Below, in pieces: positions 1 through 6,550 of a DNA stretch of 32,809 nucleotides. Location: NCBI GenBank assembly GCA_947601445.1, contig CANQGD010000001.1, positions 97,608 to 130,416 of the forward strand. The letters are read 5' to 3'. The notes beneath the pieces are model-generated. The model did no database searches, was not told the DNA's origin, and worked only from the letters and a program-made list of their open reading frames with translations. Within the stretch, counting starts at the first letter, position 1; each line of letters starts with the position of its first letter. This stretch comes from an uncultured Clostridia bacterium. Its GTDB lineage: Bacteria > Bacillota > Clostridia > Christensenellales > CAG-314. Made by a program: the position numbers and the translations under genes.

Positions 1-220
1 TTTTACTTGTCATTTGTTTGAAGGCAGCAAGCGTCTTGTGGAGCTTGCGGATTCTTTACAAGAAATAAAATCCGTTTGTCGATGCGGCAGGAAAGCTTCC
101 GTTAACGCCCGTTTTGTAAACGGAAAATGCGTAGACCACGGACCGACAATACTGATAGGCGGTGACGAGAGTTATGAAAGTATGTGCTATTGGTGTTGGA
201 AGTCAGAGCTAAAAAAATAG
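1..220 (+). CDS. tdk: Thymidine kinase, C-terminal part (partial at window edge)
   Basis: This is the last ~72 codons of a type II thymidine kinase, which phosphorylates thymidine to dTMP in the salvage pathway. The frame is open to the left edge, so the TTG at 14 offered by the ORF track is an internal codon and not a start. Visible family features are FEGSKRLVELAD, the cysteine motif CRCGRKA followed by NARF, the GG-x-ESY element near the nucleotide-binding lasso, and a closing C-x2-C pair (CYWC). The cysteine pairs correspond to the structural zinc site of the family. The P-loop and catalytic Glu lie outside the window. A terminator hairpin follows at 238. Assignment rests on the conserved tail only but is very characteristic. 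Confidence 0.9.
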   Translation, partial: FTCHLFEGSKRLVELADSLQEIKSVCRCGRKASVNARFVNGKCVDHGPTILIGGDESYESMCYWCWKSELKK

Positions 221-237
221 AGTATTCGTTAACCTAT

Positions 238-267
238 AAGAGTTGCCTGTTTGCGGCTACTCTTTTT
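238..267 (+). terminator. Rho-independent terminator after tdk
   Basis: AAGAGTTGCC and GGCTACTCTT form a 10-position stem with one T-T mismatch around a 7-nt loop, followed directly by a T run. It sits 18 nt after the tdk stop codon. Confidence 0.75.
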
Positions 268-325
268 GTAATCTGTTTTAATAATCGGCGAATTGTAAGA
301 TGTAAAGATTTACGACTGATTTTAT

Positions 326-364
326 AAAAAGACCGTCTCAAATTGTTGGTTCGAGAAGGTCTTT
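326..364 (-). terminator. Terminator of the IlvD-like gene
   Basis: AAAGACCGTCTC pairs with GAGAAGGTCTTT with one mismatch. Read on the minus strand the hairpin ends in a T run (TTTTTATAAAA), so it terminates the minus-strand gene whose stop is at 386. Weaker U-tracts on the plus side mean it may work in both directions. Confidence 0.7.
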
Positions 365-385
365 ATATGTTGAAAAATTTGTGTA

Positions 386-2035
386 TTATCTTTGAGACTT
401 ATAGACGCAACCTTCTACGGCAGTAGCGCAGGTTTTTGCCCAATTTTTCAGATAAAAATTTCCGTAATTGCCGCTTACGGTCTCTTGTTGACGATAGCGT
501 TGATTGAGGTCTTTGGATTTTATGTCGAAATTAACCTTGCCTTTTGAAAGACTTATTTCTATTTCATCGCCGTCTTGCAAAACGCTGAAAATATTCTGTT
601 CGCCCGTTTCGGGGGTTACGTGACCCACAACTATGCCCTTGTAAAAGTCTGCAATGCGTCCGTCGGTAACCACGGCGACTTTTTGTTCCAAGCCGTAACC
701 TTTCAGCAATGCCAACGACAGAAAAATTTCCCGCATGCCCGGTCCGCTTTTGGGACCTTCTCCCTGTATGATCATCACGTCGCCTGCTTTTATTTCGCGA
801 TGCAACAAGGCGTCCACAGCCATTTCTTCGTTTTGATAAACTTTTGCGGGACCGACAAAACCGTTTATTTTGCTTCCGCAATGCACAAAGGCGCCTCCTT
901 CGGCGACGTTGCCGTAAATTACCCGCAGCCGTGACGAGGGTGCAATGGCGTTTTCTGCGTTTCGTAGTATATTTTCGTTGTCGATAGTAACATCGGCAAG
1001 ATGTTCGGCAAGCGTGACTCCCTCGTAAATACTGACTTTTCCGTTTATCATCTGAGCGTTAAGAAGTTGTTTCAGCATTGCATACACGCCGCCCGCTCGG
1101 TGATATTGCGTCATAATGCAGTGATTTTCCTCTTCTTGGGAGAGCAATATCGGTGTCGTTTTGGCAATATCTCCTATCAATTTGAGGTTTATGTTTTTGG
1201 CGCCTACTTCTTTGGAAACTGCGATTAAATTGAGCATTGTGGTGGAACTTCCGCCGCAAGCCAAATCCAAAGTTATAGCATTGGCGATTGTCGTTTGATT
1301 TAATGCACGACGGGGAGTCCATCTGTCCGTCACGAGTTTGACTGCCAATTTGCCCGTTTCATAAGCGATACGCTTTCTCTCCAACGAACCGGCGGAAGCC
1401 GTTCCGTTGCCTCTGACTGCAAGACCAACCGATTCCAATATGCAATTGAAACTGTTTGCTCCGTATCGTTCACAATCCGTACCAAGATATAACGGCAAAT
1501 TTCGTTCAATTTGTTCTATGGTATCGTAAGATGCGCGTCCCGTTTTGATGCGTGCAATTTGTTCGAAAATATATAGCAATCCGTGTTCTTTTTTGCCGTC
1601 AAAAAGCGGCGTCATTGTACCTTGACAAACAAATGCGCAAGGGATATTTACCCTTATTGCGCCAAGTAACATTCCGCAAACGATATTCGGTTCGCTTGCG
1701 ATAAAAACCAATCCGTCGTAGAAGTCGCCGGAACATAAAAGTTCGACCTCGTTTGCCGTCAAATCTCTGGATGGTAAATCGTATTTTGTTGAAAGAGTAC
1801 CGTGCATTGCCGTACAATCTATGGATGCTACATAGGCAATTTTTGCAGTAGCCCCGCTTGATATTATACCGTCTTTTACTCTTATGCATATGTTTTCCAG
1901 GTCGTTATGCGCCGCACTCAGATCGTTTTGCGCACAGATGATGCCTATCAACGGTTTGGAAGAGTCAATTTCCGTGCAATTTGCCAACGTTTTTTGTGGA
2001 AGTTTGTCCAATTGTTCGATAAATTCCCGTATCAT
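386..2035 (-). CDS. Diverged IlvD/EDD-family (dihydroxy-acid dehydratase-like) protein
   Basis: The 549-residue product has the full IlvD/EDD fold signature: LPSRDLTANEVE (85-96), GANSFNCILESVGL (192-205), NAITLDLACGGSS (252-264), HRAGGVYAML (312-321), YGNVAEGGA, GPAKVY (395-400), EGPKSGPGMRE and VTDGR-GHVTPE (456-476). Residues that make these enzymes work are missing. The family NCDK motif (cluster cysteine plus metal-binding lysine) reads SEPN at 114-117. GSCSGMFTANS reads GTDCERYGANS, so the cysteine is shifted by one position. The serine after TDGR-F is alanine (A462). Family members normally dehydrate dihydroxy acids or sugar acids using an Fe-S cluster and Mg2+. By inference this one has lost or changed that chemistry. 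It is monocistronic with its own promoter, and no ilv genes are nearby. It is intact and not a pseudogene by frame. Family membership is firm; function is unknown. Confidence 0.85.
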   Translation of the reverse strand: MIREFIEQLDKLPQKTLANCTEIDSSKPLIGIICAQNDLSAAHNDLENICIRVKDGIISSGATAKIAYVASIDCTAMHGTLSTKYDLPSRDLTANEVELLCSGDFYDGLVFIASEPNIVCGMLLGAIRVNIPCAFVCQGTMTPLFDGKKEHGLLYIFEQIARIKTGRASYDTIEQIERNLPLYLGTDCERYGANSFNCILESVGLAVRGNGTASAGSLERKRIAYETGKLAVKLVTDRWTPRRALNQTTIANAITLDLACGGSSTTMLNLIAVSKEVGAKNINLKLIGDIAKTTPILLSQEEENHCIMTQYHRAGGVYAMLKQLLNAQMINGKVSIYEGVTLAEHLADVTIDNENILRNAENAIAPSSRLRVIYGNVAEGGAFVHCGSKINGFVGPAKVYQNEEMAVDALLHREIKAGDVMIIQGEGPKSGPGMREIFLSLALLKGYGLEQKVAVVTDGRIADFYKGIVVGHVTPETGEQNIFSVLQDGDEIEISLSKGKVNFDIKSKDLNQRYRQQETVSGNYGNFYLKNWAKTCATAVEGCVYKSQR

Positions 2036-2051
2036 ATTTTACCTCGCAAAT

Positions 2052-2080
2052 ATTGTACCGCGATAATCGTCGATTGTCAA
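2052..2080 (-). promoter_or_regulatory. Sigma-A promoter of the IlvD-like gene
   Basis: On the minus strand, TTGACA, 17 nt, then TACAAT. The start codon follows about 16 nt after the -10 box, with a GAGG ribosome site between. This is one of the closest matches to consensus in the window. Confidence 0.8.
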
Positions 2081-2159
2081 CAATGCTGCTTGTTACTTTT
2101 TCTGTTTTTGTATGGTGTGTGTCTGGCTTCTTCCGTCTGCCTTTGACGAATCACCAAAA

Positions 2160-2189
2160 GTATAATTATTTAACGCTTAGCTCAAAATA
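2160..2189 (+). promoter_or_regulatory. Sigma-F-like promoter of sigG
   Basis: GTATA, 15 nt, then GCTCAAAATA. This matches the known forespore sigma-F pattern (GYWTA-N15-GGnnAnAnTA) at all but one specified position. It lies 25 nt before the sigG start. In Bacillus subtilis sigG is transcribed by sigma-F, so the placement is biologically sensible. Confidence 0.65.
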
Positions 2190-2214
2190 ACAAAAAACAT
2201 AGCGGGGCGAAAAC

Positions 2215-2985
2215 ATGAGCAAAAAAGTAATAATATGCGGCGTGGATACATCATCCCTGCCGAAATTGACTCAAAAAGAATCCAACGAACTTTTGCAAGC
2301 AATATCCGAAGGCGATTGTGATGCGCGCAATTATTTTATCAATTGTAATTTGAGGTTGGTGCTTTCGATAGTGCAGCGATACAGTTATCGCACGGAAAAT
2401 CCCGACGATTTATTTCAGATCGGTTGCGTAGGACTTATTAAAGCGGTAGATAATTTCAGAATGGATGTCGGCGTCTGTTTCAGCACATACGCAGTTCCGA
2501 TGATAATAGGTGAAATCAGGCGTTTCCTTCGAGAAGGTTCGATACGCGTCAGCCGTGGGATCAGAGATGTGGCATATCGAGCGTTGCAAACCCGTGAAAA
2601 GTTGGAAAGCGAAAGCGTCGACGAGGCGTCTATTCAGCAGATAGCGGAGGAAATGCAGCTTCCCGTATATAAAGTTCTGTATTGTTTGGACGCCATTTCA
2701 GAGCCTATTTCTTTGTCCGAAACCGTTTATTCGGATGAAGAAGATAGTCTGACTCTTCAAGATCACATTTCCGATTCGAAATGTTCGGAATTTATATGGG
2801 CTGAACAAGTTACGCTTTTTGACGCCTTAAATACCCTTGAAGAAAAAGAACGAAGCATTGTTATGAAACGTTATTTTGAGGGTAAAACACAAATGGAGGT
2901 TTCCAAAGAAGTTGGATTGAGCCAAGCGCAGGTCTCCCGATTGGAAAAAAATGCAATGAGTCATTTGCGAACGGAAATGGCGTAA
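2215..2985 (+). CDS. sigG: RNA polymerase sporulation sigma factor sigma-G
   Basis: The 256-residue product is a sigma-70 family factor of the late forespore. The start MSKKVIICGVDTSSLP matches the distinctive ICGVDTS-LP N-terminus of SigG. Region 2 has NLRLVLS, DDLFQIGCVGLIKAVDNF and FSTYAVPMIIGEIRRFLRE. Region 3 covers ~115-165. Region 4 contains the helix-turn-helix KTQMEVSKEVGLSQAQVSRLEK near the C-terminus. SigG directs transcription of late forespore genes (coat-layer SASPs, germination receptors) after engulfment. In many Firmicutes it follows spoIIGA-sigE; here it stands apart and is followed by a YlmC/YmxH gene. A sigma-F-like promoter lies just upstream. Confidence 0.95.
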   Translation: MSKKVIICGVDTSSLPKLTQKESNELLQAISEGDCDARNYFINCNLRLVLSIVQRYSYRTENPDDLFQIGCVGLIKAVDNFRMDVGVCFSTYAVPMIIGEIRRFLREGSIRVSRGIRDVAYRALQTREKLESESVDEASIQQIAEEMQLPVYKVLYCLDAISEPISLSETVYSDEEDSLTLQDHISDSKCSEFIWAEQVTLFDALNTLEEKERSIVMKRYFEGKTQMEVSKEVGLSQAQVSRLEKNAMSHLRTEMA

Positions 2986-3055
2986 GCTTGTACCTATTTT
3001 TCCCCTCTCGTCATTTGCTTACGGTTATCGTCTTATACTATTAACGGAGCAAACA

Positions 3056-3361
3056 ATGGAACTTAGTTACAGCGAATTGAGAATGAAAGAGGTCGTAAAT
3101 CTTCGCAACGGCGCAAAAATGGGCAAAATTATCGATATGATAATAGACAGCAACGGTAAAAATGTTTTGGGAGTGGTAGTCCCCGGAATAAAAAAAATAT
3201 TTAAGCCGAGTGAAGATATTTTTGTGCCGTGGTGTAATATTTCGAAAATCGGCTCCGACGTTATTCTTGTTTCGTTGGACGAAACATCTCTCACAAGCGT
3301 GACGAAAAGTGCCGAAATGAATTTGGAGGGCGTGCCGCAAAGCGGAGAAGATTTTCTTTGA
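3056..3361 (+). CDS. YlmC/YmxH-family PRC-barrel sporulation protein
   Basis: The 101-residue product has one PRC-barrel-like domain. MELSYSELRMKEVVNLRNGAKMGKI followed by VVPGIKKIF, EDIFVPWCNISKIGSDVIL matches the YlmC/YmxH family, whose members start with a similar E(F/L)-x-K-(E/D)VVN pattern and a VPW-NI-KIG-DVILV core. The biochemical role of the family is not established; members are often induced in sporulation. It is 70 nt downstream of sigG and probably co-transcribed or controlled by the same forespore programme. A TATACTA element at 3035-3041 could be a -10 box but has no convincing partner. The C-terminus is about 20 residues longer than the short Bacillus forms. Confidence 0.85.
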   Translation: MELSYSELRMKEVVNLRNGAKMGKIIDMIIDSNGKNVLGVVVPGIKKIFKPSEDIFVPWCNISKIGSDVILVSLDETSLTSVTKSAEMNLEGVPQSGEDFL

Positions 3362-3407
3362 GTATAATTTTTTGTTTTTACAATAGCGAAATTACGGATT
3401 ATGTAAG

Positions 3408-3428
3408 CTACTATTTGTGACATAGTAG
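3408..3428. repeat. Interrupted palindrome, copy 1 (CTACTAT-N7-ATAGTAG)
   Basis: Perfect 7-bp arms around TTGTGAC in the spacer between the ylmC/ymxH-type gene and the RluA-type gene. Twenty positions match the copy at 12417 with only one difference. It could be an operator, or a hairpin at the 3' end of the preceding transcript. Confidence 0.6.
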
Positions 3429-3487
3429 TAGTTTTGAATTCTTTTATTTATTTTGTGACGCTTTATATATTATTTACAATCAAATAT

Positions 3488-3516
3488 TTGCTTTTTTTTT
3501 GTGTATTTGATATAAT
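3488..3516 (+). promoter_or_regulatory. Sigma-A promoter giving a leaderless transcript
   Basis: TTGCTT, 17 nt, then TATAAT. The -10 box ends 6 nt before the ATG at 3523, so the expected transcription start is at or within a base or two of the start codon. No ribosome-binding site lies between. Confidence 0.75.
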
Positions 3517-3522
3517 CATTTT

Positions 3523-4371
3523 ATGCTTCAAGAAATTCGGGCACAATCAAAACAGTTGCTTTCGGACTTGATCGGGGACAATACGGACCTCGGTTTTTAT
3601 CGTATACAAAAAATAATAAAGTCCAAAAGCGTCAAAATCAACGGCGTACGCGTCGGTACAGATATGAACGTCAATGCCGGCGATGTGGTATATATATACC
3701 TTGCCGATCGCGAAAAAGACAGTATCGAAGTGGTTTATCGCGACGACAACATACTTGTCGTAAACAAAAACTCCGGTATCGAGGTGCAGGGCGAGGGCTC
3801 TTTGACCGAACGAATAAACAACATTTTGACGGATGTTGTCGCCGTACCTGTTCACAGGCTCGACCGCAATACTATGGGACTTGTCGTTTTTGCTTTGAAC
3901 AAAACCGCGGAAAACGAGCTTCTTGCTTCATTCAAGGACAGGGATATTGACAAAACTTACAACTGTATTGTTGTCGGCGCTCCGCAAAAGCCCAGTGCCA
4001 AATTGAAGGCATTTCTGTTCAAGGACGCAAAAAAAAGTCTTGTATACATTTCGGATGTCCCTAAAAAAGGGTATTTGCCGATAGAAACGCATTACAGTAT
4101 TTTAAAAAAAATGGGCGAGTTGTCCCTCTTGGAAGTTAAGCCCGTTACGGGACGTACTCATCAGATACGGGCGCATCTTGCTTACTTAAAAACCCCGATT
4201 CTCGGCGACGGAAAATACGGTATAAACAAAATCAACCGTCGATACAGGGTAAAAACTCAACTGCTTTGCTGCACAAAGATAACTTTCCATTTTGCAAAGG
4301 GAACGTTAAAATATCTCGACGGCAAAAGCGTTGTACTTAACATAGATTTAACACAATACTACAAGAAGTAA
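3523..4371 (+). CDS. RluA-family RNA pseudouridine synthase
   Basis: The 282-residue protein isomerises uridine to pseudouridine in rRNA or tRNA. An N-terminal S4-like RNA-binding segment (~15-65, IIKSKSVKINGVRV, NAGDVVYIYL) is followed by the catalytic domain. The catalytic aspartate is D114 in HRLDRNTMGL. GRTHQIRAHLAYLKTPILGDGKYG marks the conserved C-terminal half of the family. The substrate site cannot be told from sequence alone; RluC/RluD-type 23S rRNA sites or an uncharacterised clostridial site are possible. It heads a two-gene unit with the lipoprotein gene 13 nt downstream. The promoter position implies a leaderless mRNA, and no Shine-Dalgarno is present. Confidence 0.9.
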   Translation: MLQEIRAQSKQLLSDLIGDNTDLGFYRIQKIIKSKSVKINGVRVGTDMNVNAGDVVYIYLADREKDSIEVVYRDDNILVVNKNSGIEVQGEGSLTERINNILTDVVAVPVHRLDRNTMGLVVFALNKTAENELLASFKDRDIDKTYNCIVVGAPQKPSAKLKAFLFKDAKKSLVYISDVPKKGYLPIETHYSILKKMGELSLLEVKPVTGRTHQIRAHLAYLKTPILGDGKYGINKINRRYRVKTQLLCCTKITFHFAKGTLKYLDGKSVVLNIDLTQYYKK

Positions 4372-4384
4372 AATTGAGGTAAAT

Positions 4385-5206
4385 ATGAAAAAGTTATTGG
4401 TTGTTTTGATGATAGCGGTAATGCTTGTAACGCTTTGCGCTTGCAGTTATGTCCCTTCCGATAGATTTATGTCGTCGATAAAGGTAAATTCTCTTGCAAA
4501 AACCTATGAAAATCCGCAGGCGCAACTGACATTGAATTATACGGTAAACAGTAACGACGTCGAGGTCAAAATTATTTACAATTTGCAGCTTAAAAAGACG
4601 CCTATCGCAACCGTCAGGTTTATTCAGCTTGTACAGGAAGGTTTTTATGACGGTGCGTTTTTGGAAAACTACAACAGCAGCTACCATTATATGACTTTGG
4701 GCAGATACGTTCGTGCCGACAGTTTGTTGCAAGAAAACAAGACTGTTTATCTGCAAAATCCTTCGGACGTAACCTTCAAGGGAGAATTTAAATCCAACGG
4801 ATACAAAGAACCGGACGGCGGATACGCTCAATTTCAAATTATGTCTTTGGCAATGTATCACGATGATTGGACGGAGACAAACAACACTTTCGACGATGCA
4901 AACGGATATTTGATTATGGCTATGGCAAATCAAACGCTTAATTCCGATAACTATGCGGTGTTTGCTCAAATGGATTCCATTTCTTACAAAATAGGCGAAG
5001 GAGAGTACGGCAAGGCAACGGCAAAAGTACCGTCGACGATTTTGTCCAATCTTACGGGTTTTACTGCAAAAACTTCTCGAACGGTTTATGACGACGACTC
5101 TGAGGTAAATTCGAGTTCGGTGTCGCTGATGAGTACGGTGGTAAGAGTCCATTTTGAAATGTTGGGCGATTACGATTGGTCCAAATTGCCCCAAATCGGC
5201 AAATAA
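4385..5206 (+). CDS. Cyclophilin-like lipoprotein, probably not a standard PPIase
   Basis: A signal peptide of ~19 residues ends in the lipobox LCAC with C20 as the likely lipidated cysteine, so the 273-residue product should be anchored outside the membrane. The body aligns with cyclophilin-type peptidyl-prolyl isomerases: KKTPIATVRFIQLVQEGFYDGAF resembles the family's APKTV-NF--L---GFYDG-FH, FKGEFKSNGY resembles KGEF-SNG, and NSDNYAVFAQM resembles the LDG-YAVFG-V strand. The catalytic FHR and GFMIQGGD elements are replaced (LENYNSSYHYMTLGR), so isomerase activity is doubtful. It follows the RluA-type gene by 13 nt, has a GAGG site, and a strong terminator lies 14 nt after it. A chaperone-like or substrate-binding role is only inference. 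Confidence 0.75.
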   Translation: MKKLLVVLMIAVMLVTLCACSYVPSDRFMSSIKVNSLAKTYENPQAQLTLNYTVNSNDVEVKIIYNLQLKKTPIATVRFIQLVQEGFYDGAFLENYNSSYHYMTLGRYVRADSLLQENKTVYLQNPSDVTFKGEFKSNGYKEPDGGYAQFQIMSLAMYHDDWTETNNTFDDANGYLIMAMANQTLNSDNYAVFAQMDSISYKIGEGEYGKATAKVPSTILSNLTGFTAKTSRTVYDDDSEVNSSSVSLMSTVVRVHFEMLGDYDWSKLPQIGK

Positions 5207-5220
5207 TTCCGAAACAAATC

Positions 5221-5245
5221 AGGCAACCGTTTCGGTTGCCTTTTT
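5221..5245 (+). terminator. Strong terminator abutting the DUF512 gene start
   Basis: AGGCAACCG-TTT-CGGTTGCCT is a perfect 9-bp hairpin followed by TTTTTA. The next start codon is at 5252, only six bases after the T run, leaving no room for a separate promoter and leader downstream of the hairpin. Confidence 0.9.
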
Positions 5246-5251
5246 AGTTGT

Positions 5252-6550
5252 ATGCTTAAAATAAAGAGTATTGAAAAAAATTCAATAGCGTATCGGTTGG
5301 GATTGAAGCGCGACGACGTAATTGAGGCATTTAACGGTGACCCTGCAAAGGATATGTTAGATGTCGCGTATTTCGATTCACAGGCGGATTTTTCCGTTAC
5401 GGTAGGGCGTGAAGGGAAAAAAATCACATTTAACGTACACAAAAACTCGGATTTCCCCATGGGCTGGGATTTTTACGACGAGAGTTTCATTGAACCCAGA
5501 TGGTGTGCCAATAAGTGTGTATTCTGTTTCGTCGATCAATTGCCTCGCGGTCAGAGAAAGACGTTGTATGTCAAAGATGACGATTGGCGTCTGTCTTTCG
5601 TATCGGGTAACTTTGTTACGCTTACAAACATTTCCGATGAGGAAATAGCGCGAATAAAGGATAAAAAATTTTCTCCGCTCTATGTGTCGGTGCATGCTAC
5701 GGATGACAATCTTCGTCGAAAATTATTGGGCAACCCGAAGGCTCGACCCATTTTACCGTTGTTAAAAGAACTTGCCCAATGCGGTATAACAATTTACACG
5801 CAAGTTGTAATGTGCCCCGATTTGAATGACGGTGAAATACTCAAAAAAACGATGATGGATTTGTTTGAGTTGTATCCCGCCGTGCAAAATTTGGCTGTGG
5901 TTCCCGTGGGATTGACTAAATACCGTTGCGGCTTGCAGGATTTGCAACCCGTAAGCAAACAGGTTGCAAATGAAACGATAACCGCAGTGGAAACATTCGA
6001 CGCCGAGTGCTATGCAAAAATCGGGCGGCATTTTGTATACTGTTCCGACGAAATGTATGTCTATGCCGAAAGAGAAATCCCGCCCTACGAATATTACGGA
6101 GATTTCGAACAGTTGGAAAATGGTGTGGGTTTGGTAGCGGATATGCGTTATCAGTTTGACTTGGCGTTACGCGATGCGGTAGCTCCGAAAAAAGGCAGTT
6201 TCACAGTCGTGACGGGAGTGGCGGCAACGCCTTTTATACAGCAAGTGTTAGACAAGGCGAAACATCTTTTCCCCACGCTTGACGTAAATATCGTCACGGT
6301 TATAAACAAATTTTTCGGCGAAACGGTAACTGTGGCGGGTTTGGTGGTTGGCAGAGATATTGTAGACGCTCTCGGCGCCGCCGAAAATGTCGGAGAAACT
6401 CTTCTTTTGCCGCGAGTCATGCTCAAAGAAACGGAAGATGTTTTCTTGGACGGCATGACTCTTGACGAATTAAAAAAGATTACAGGCAAAAAAATAATCG
6501 TCACCTCGGACGGTTACGAGTTTTGTCAAACGATATTGGAGTGTAAATAA
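5252..6550 (+). CDS. DUF512 protein: PDZ plus radical SAM domain
   Basis: The 432-residue product starts with a PDZ-like domain (~1-60: SIEKNSIAYRLGLKRDDVIEAFNG). A radical SAM-type cysteine cluster follows, C85-x3-C89-x2-C92 in RWCANKCVFCFVDQLPRG, and then a C-terminal DUF512 region. This is a conserved protein of Clostridia usually encoded next to der, as here; its substrate is unknown to me. The ATG at 5252 fits the family N-terminus (MLKIKSIEKNS) although no Shine-Dalgarno is visible and a terminator hairpin sits just upstream. Its stop codon overlaps the der start by one base, so translation is likely coupled. Confidence 0.9.
   Translation: MLKIKSIEKNSIAYRLGLKRDDVIEAFNGDPAKDMLDVAYFDSQADFSVTVGREGKKITFNVHKNSDFPMGWDFYDESFIEPRWCANKCVFCFVDQLPRGQRKTLYVKDDDWRLSFVSGNFVTLTNISDEEIARIKDKKFSPLYVSVHATDDNLRRKLLGNPKARPILPLLKELAQCGITIYTQVVMCPDLNDGEILKKTMMDLFELYPAVQNLAVVPVGLTKYRCGLQDLQPVSKQVANETITAVETFDAECYAKIGRHFVYCSDEMYVYAEREIPPYEYYGDFEQLENGVGLVADMRYQFDLALRDAVAPKKGSFTVVTGVAATPFIQQVLDKAKHLFPTLDVNIVTVINKFFGETVTVAGLVVGRDIVDALGAAENVGETLLLPRVMLKETEDVFLDGMTLDELKKITGKKIIVTSDGYEFCQTILECK

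Noticed and set aside
2986-3055. Sigma-G promoter before the ylmC/ymxH gene (TCATT-N18-TATACTA)
   Set aside because: The -35 half is a poor match and the gene can be read from the sigG transcript.
4394-5194. 266-codon minus-strand open frame
   Set aside because: Antisense of the lipoprotein gene, which has a signal peptide, lipobox and ribosome site. The reverse product has no recognisable features.
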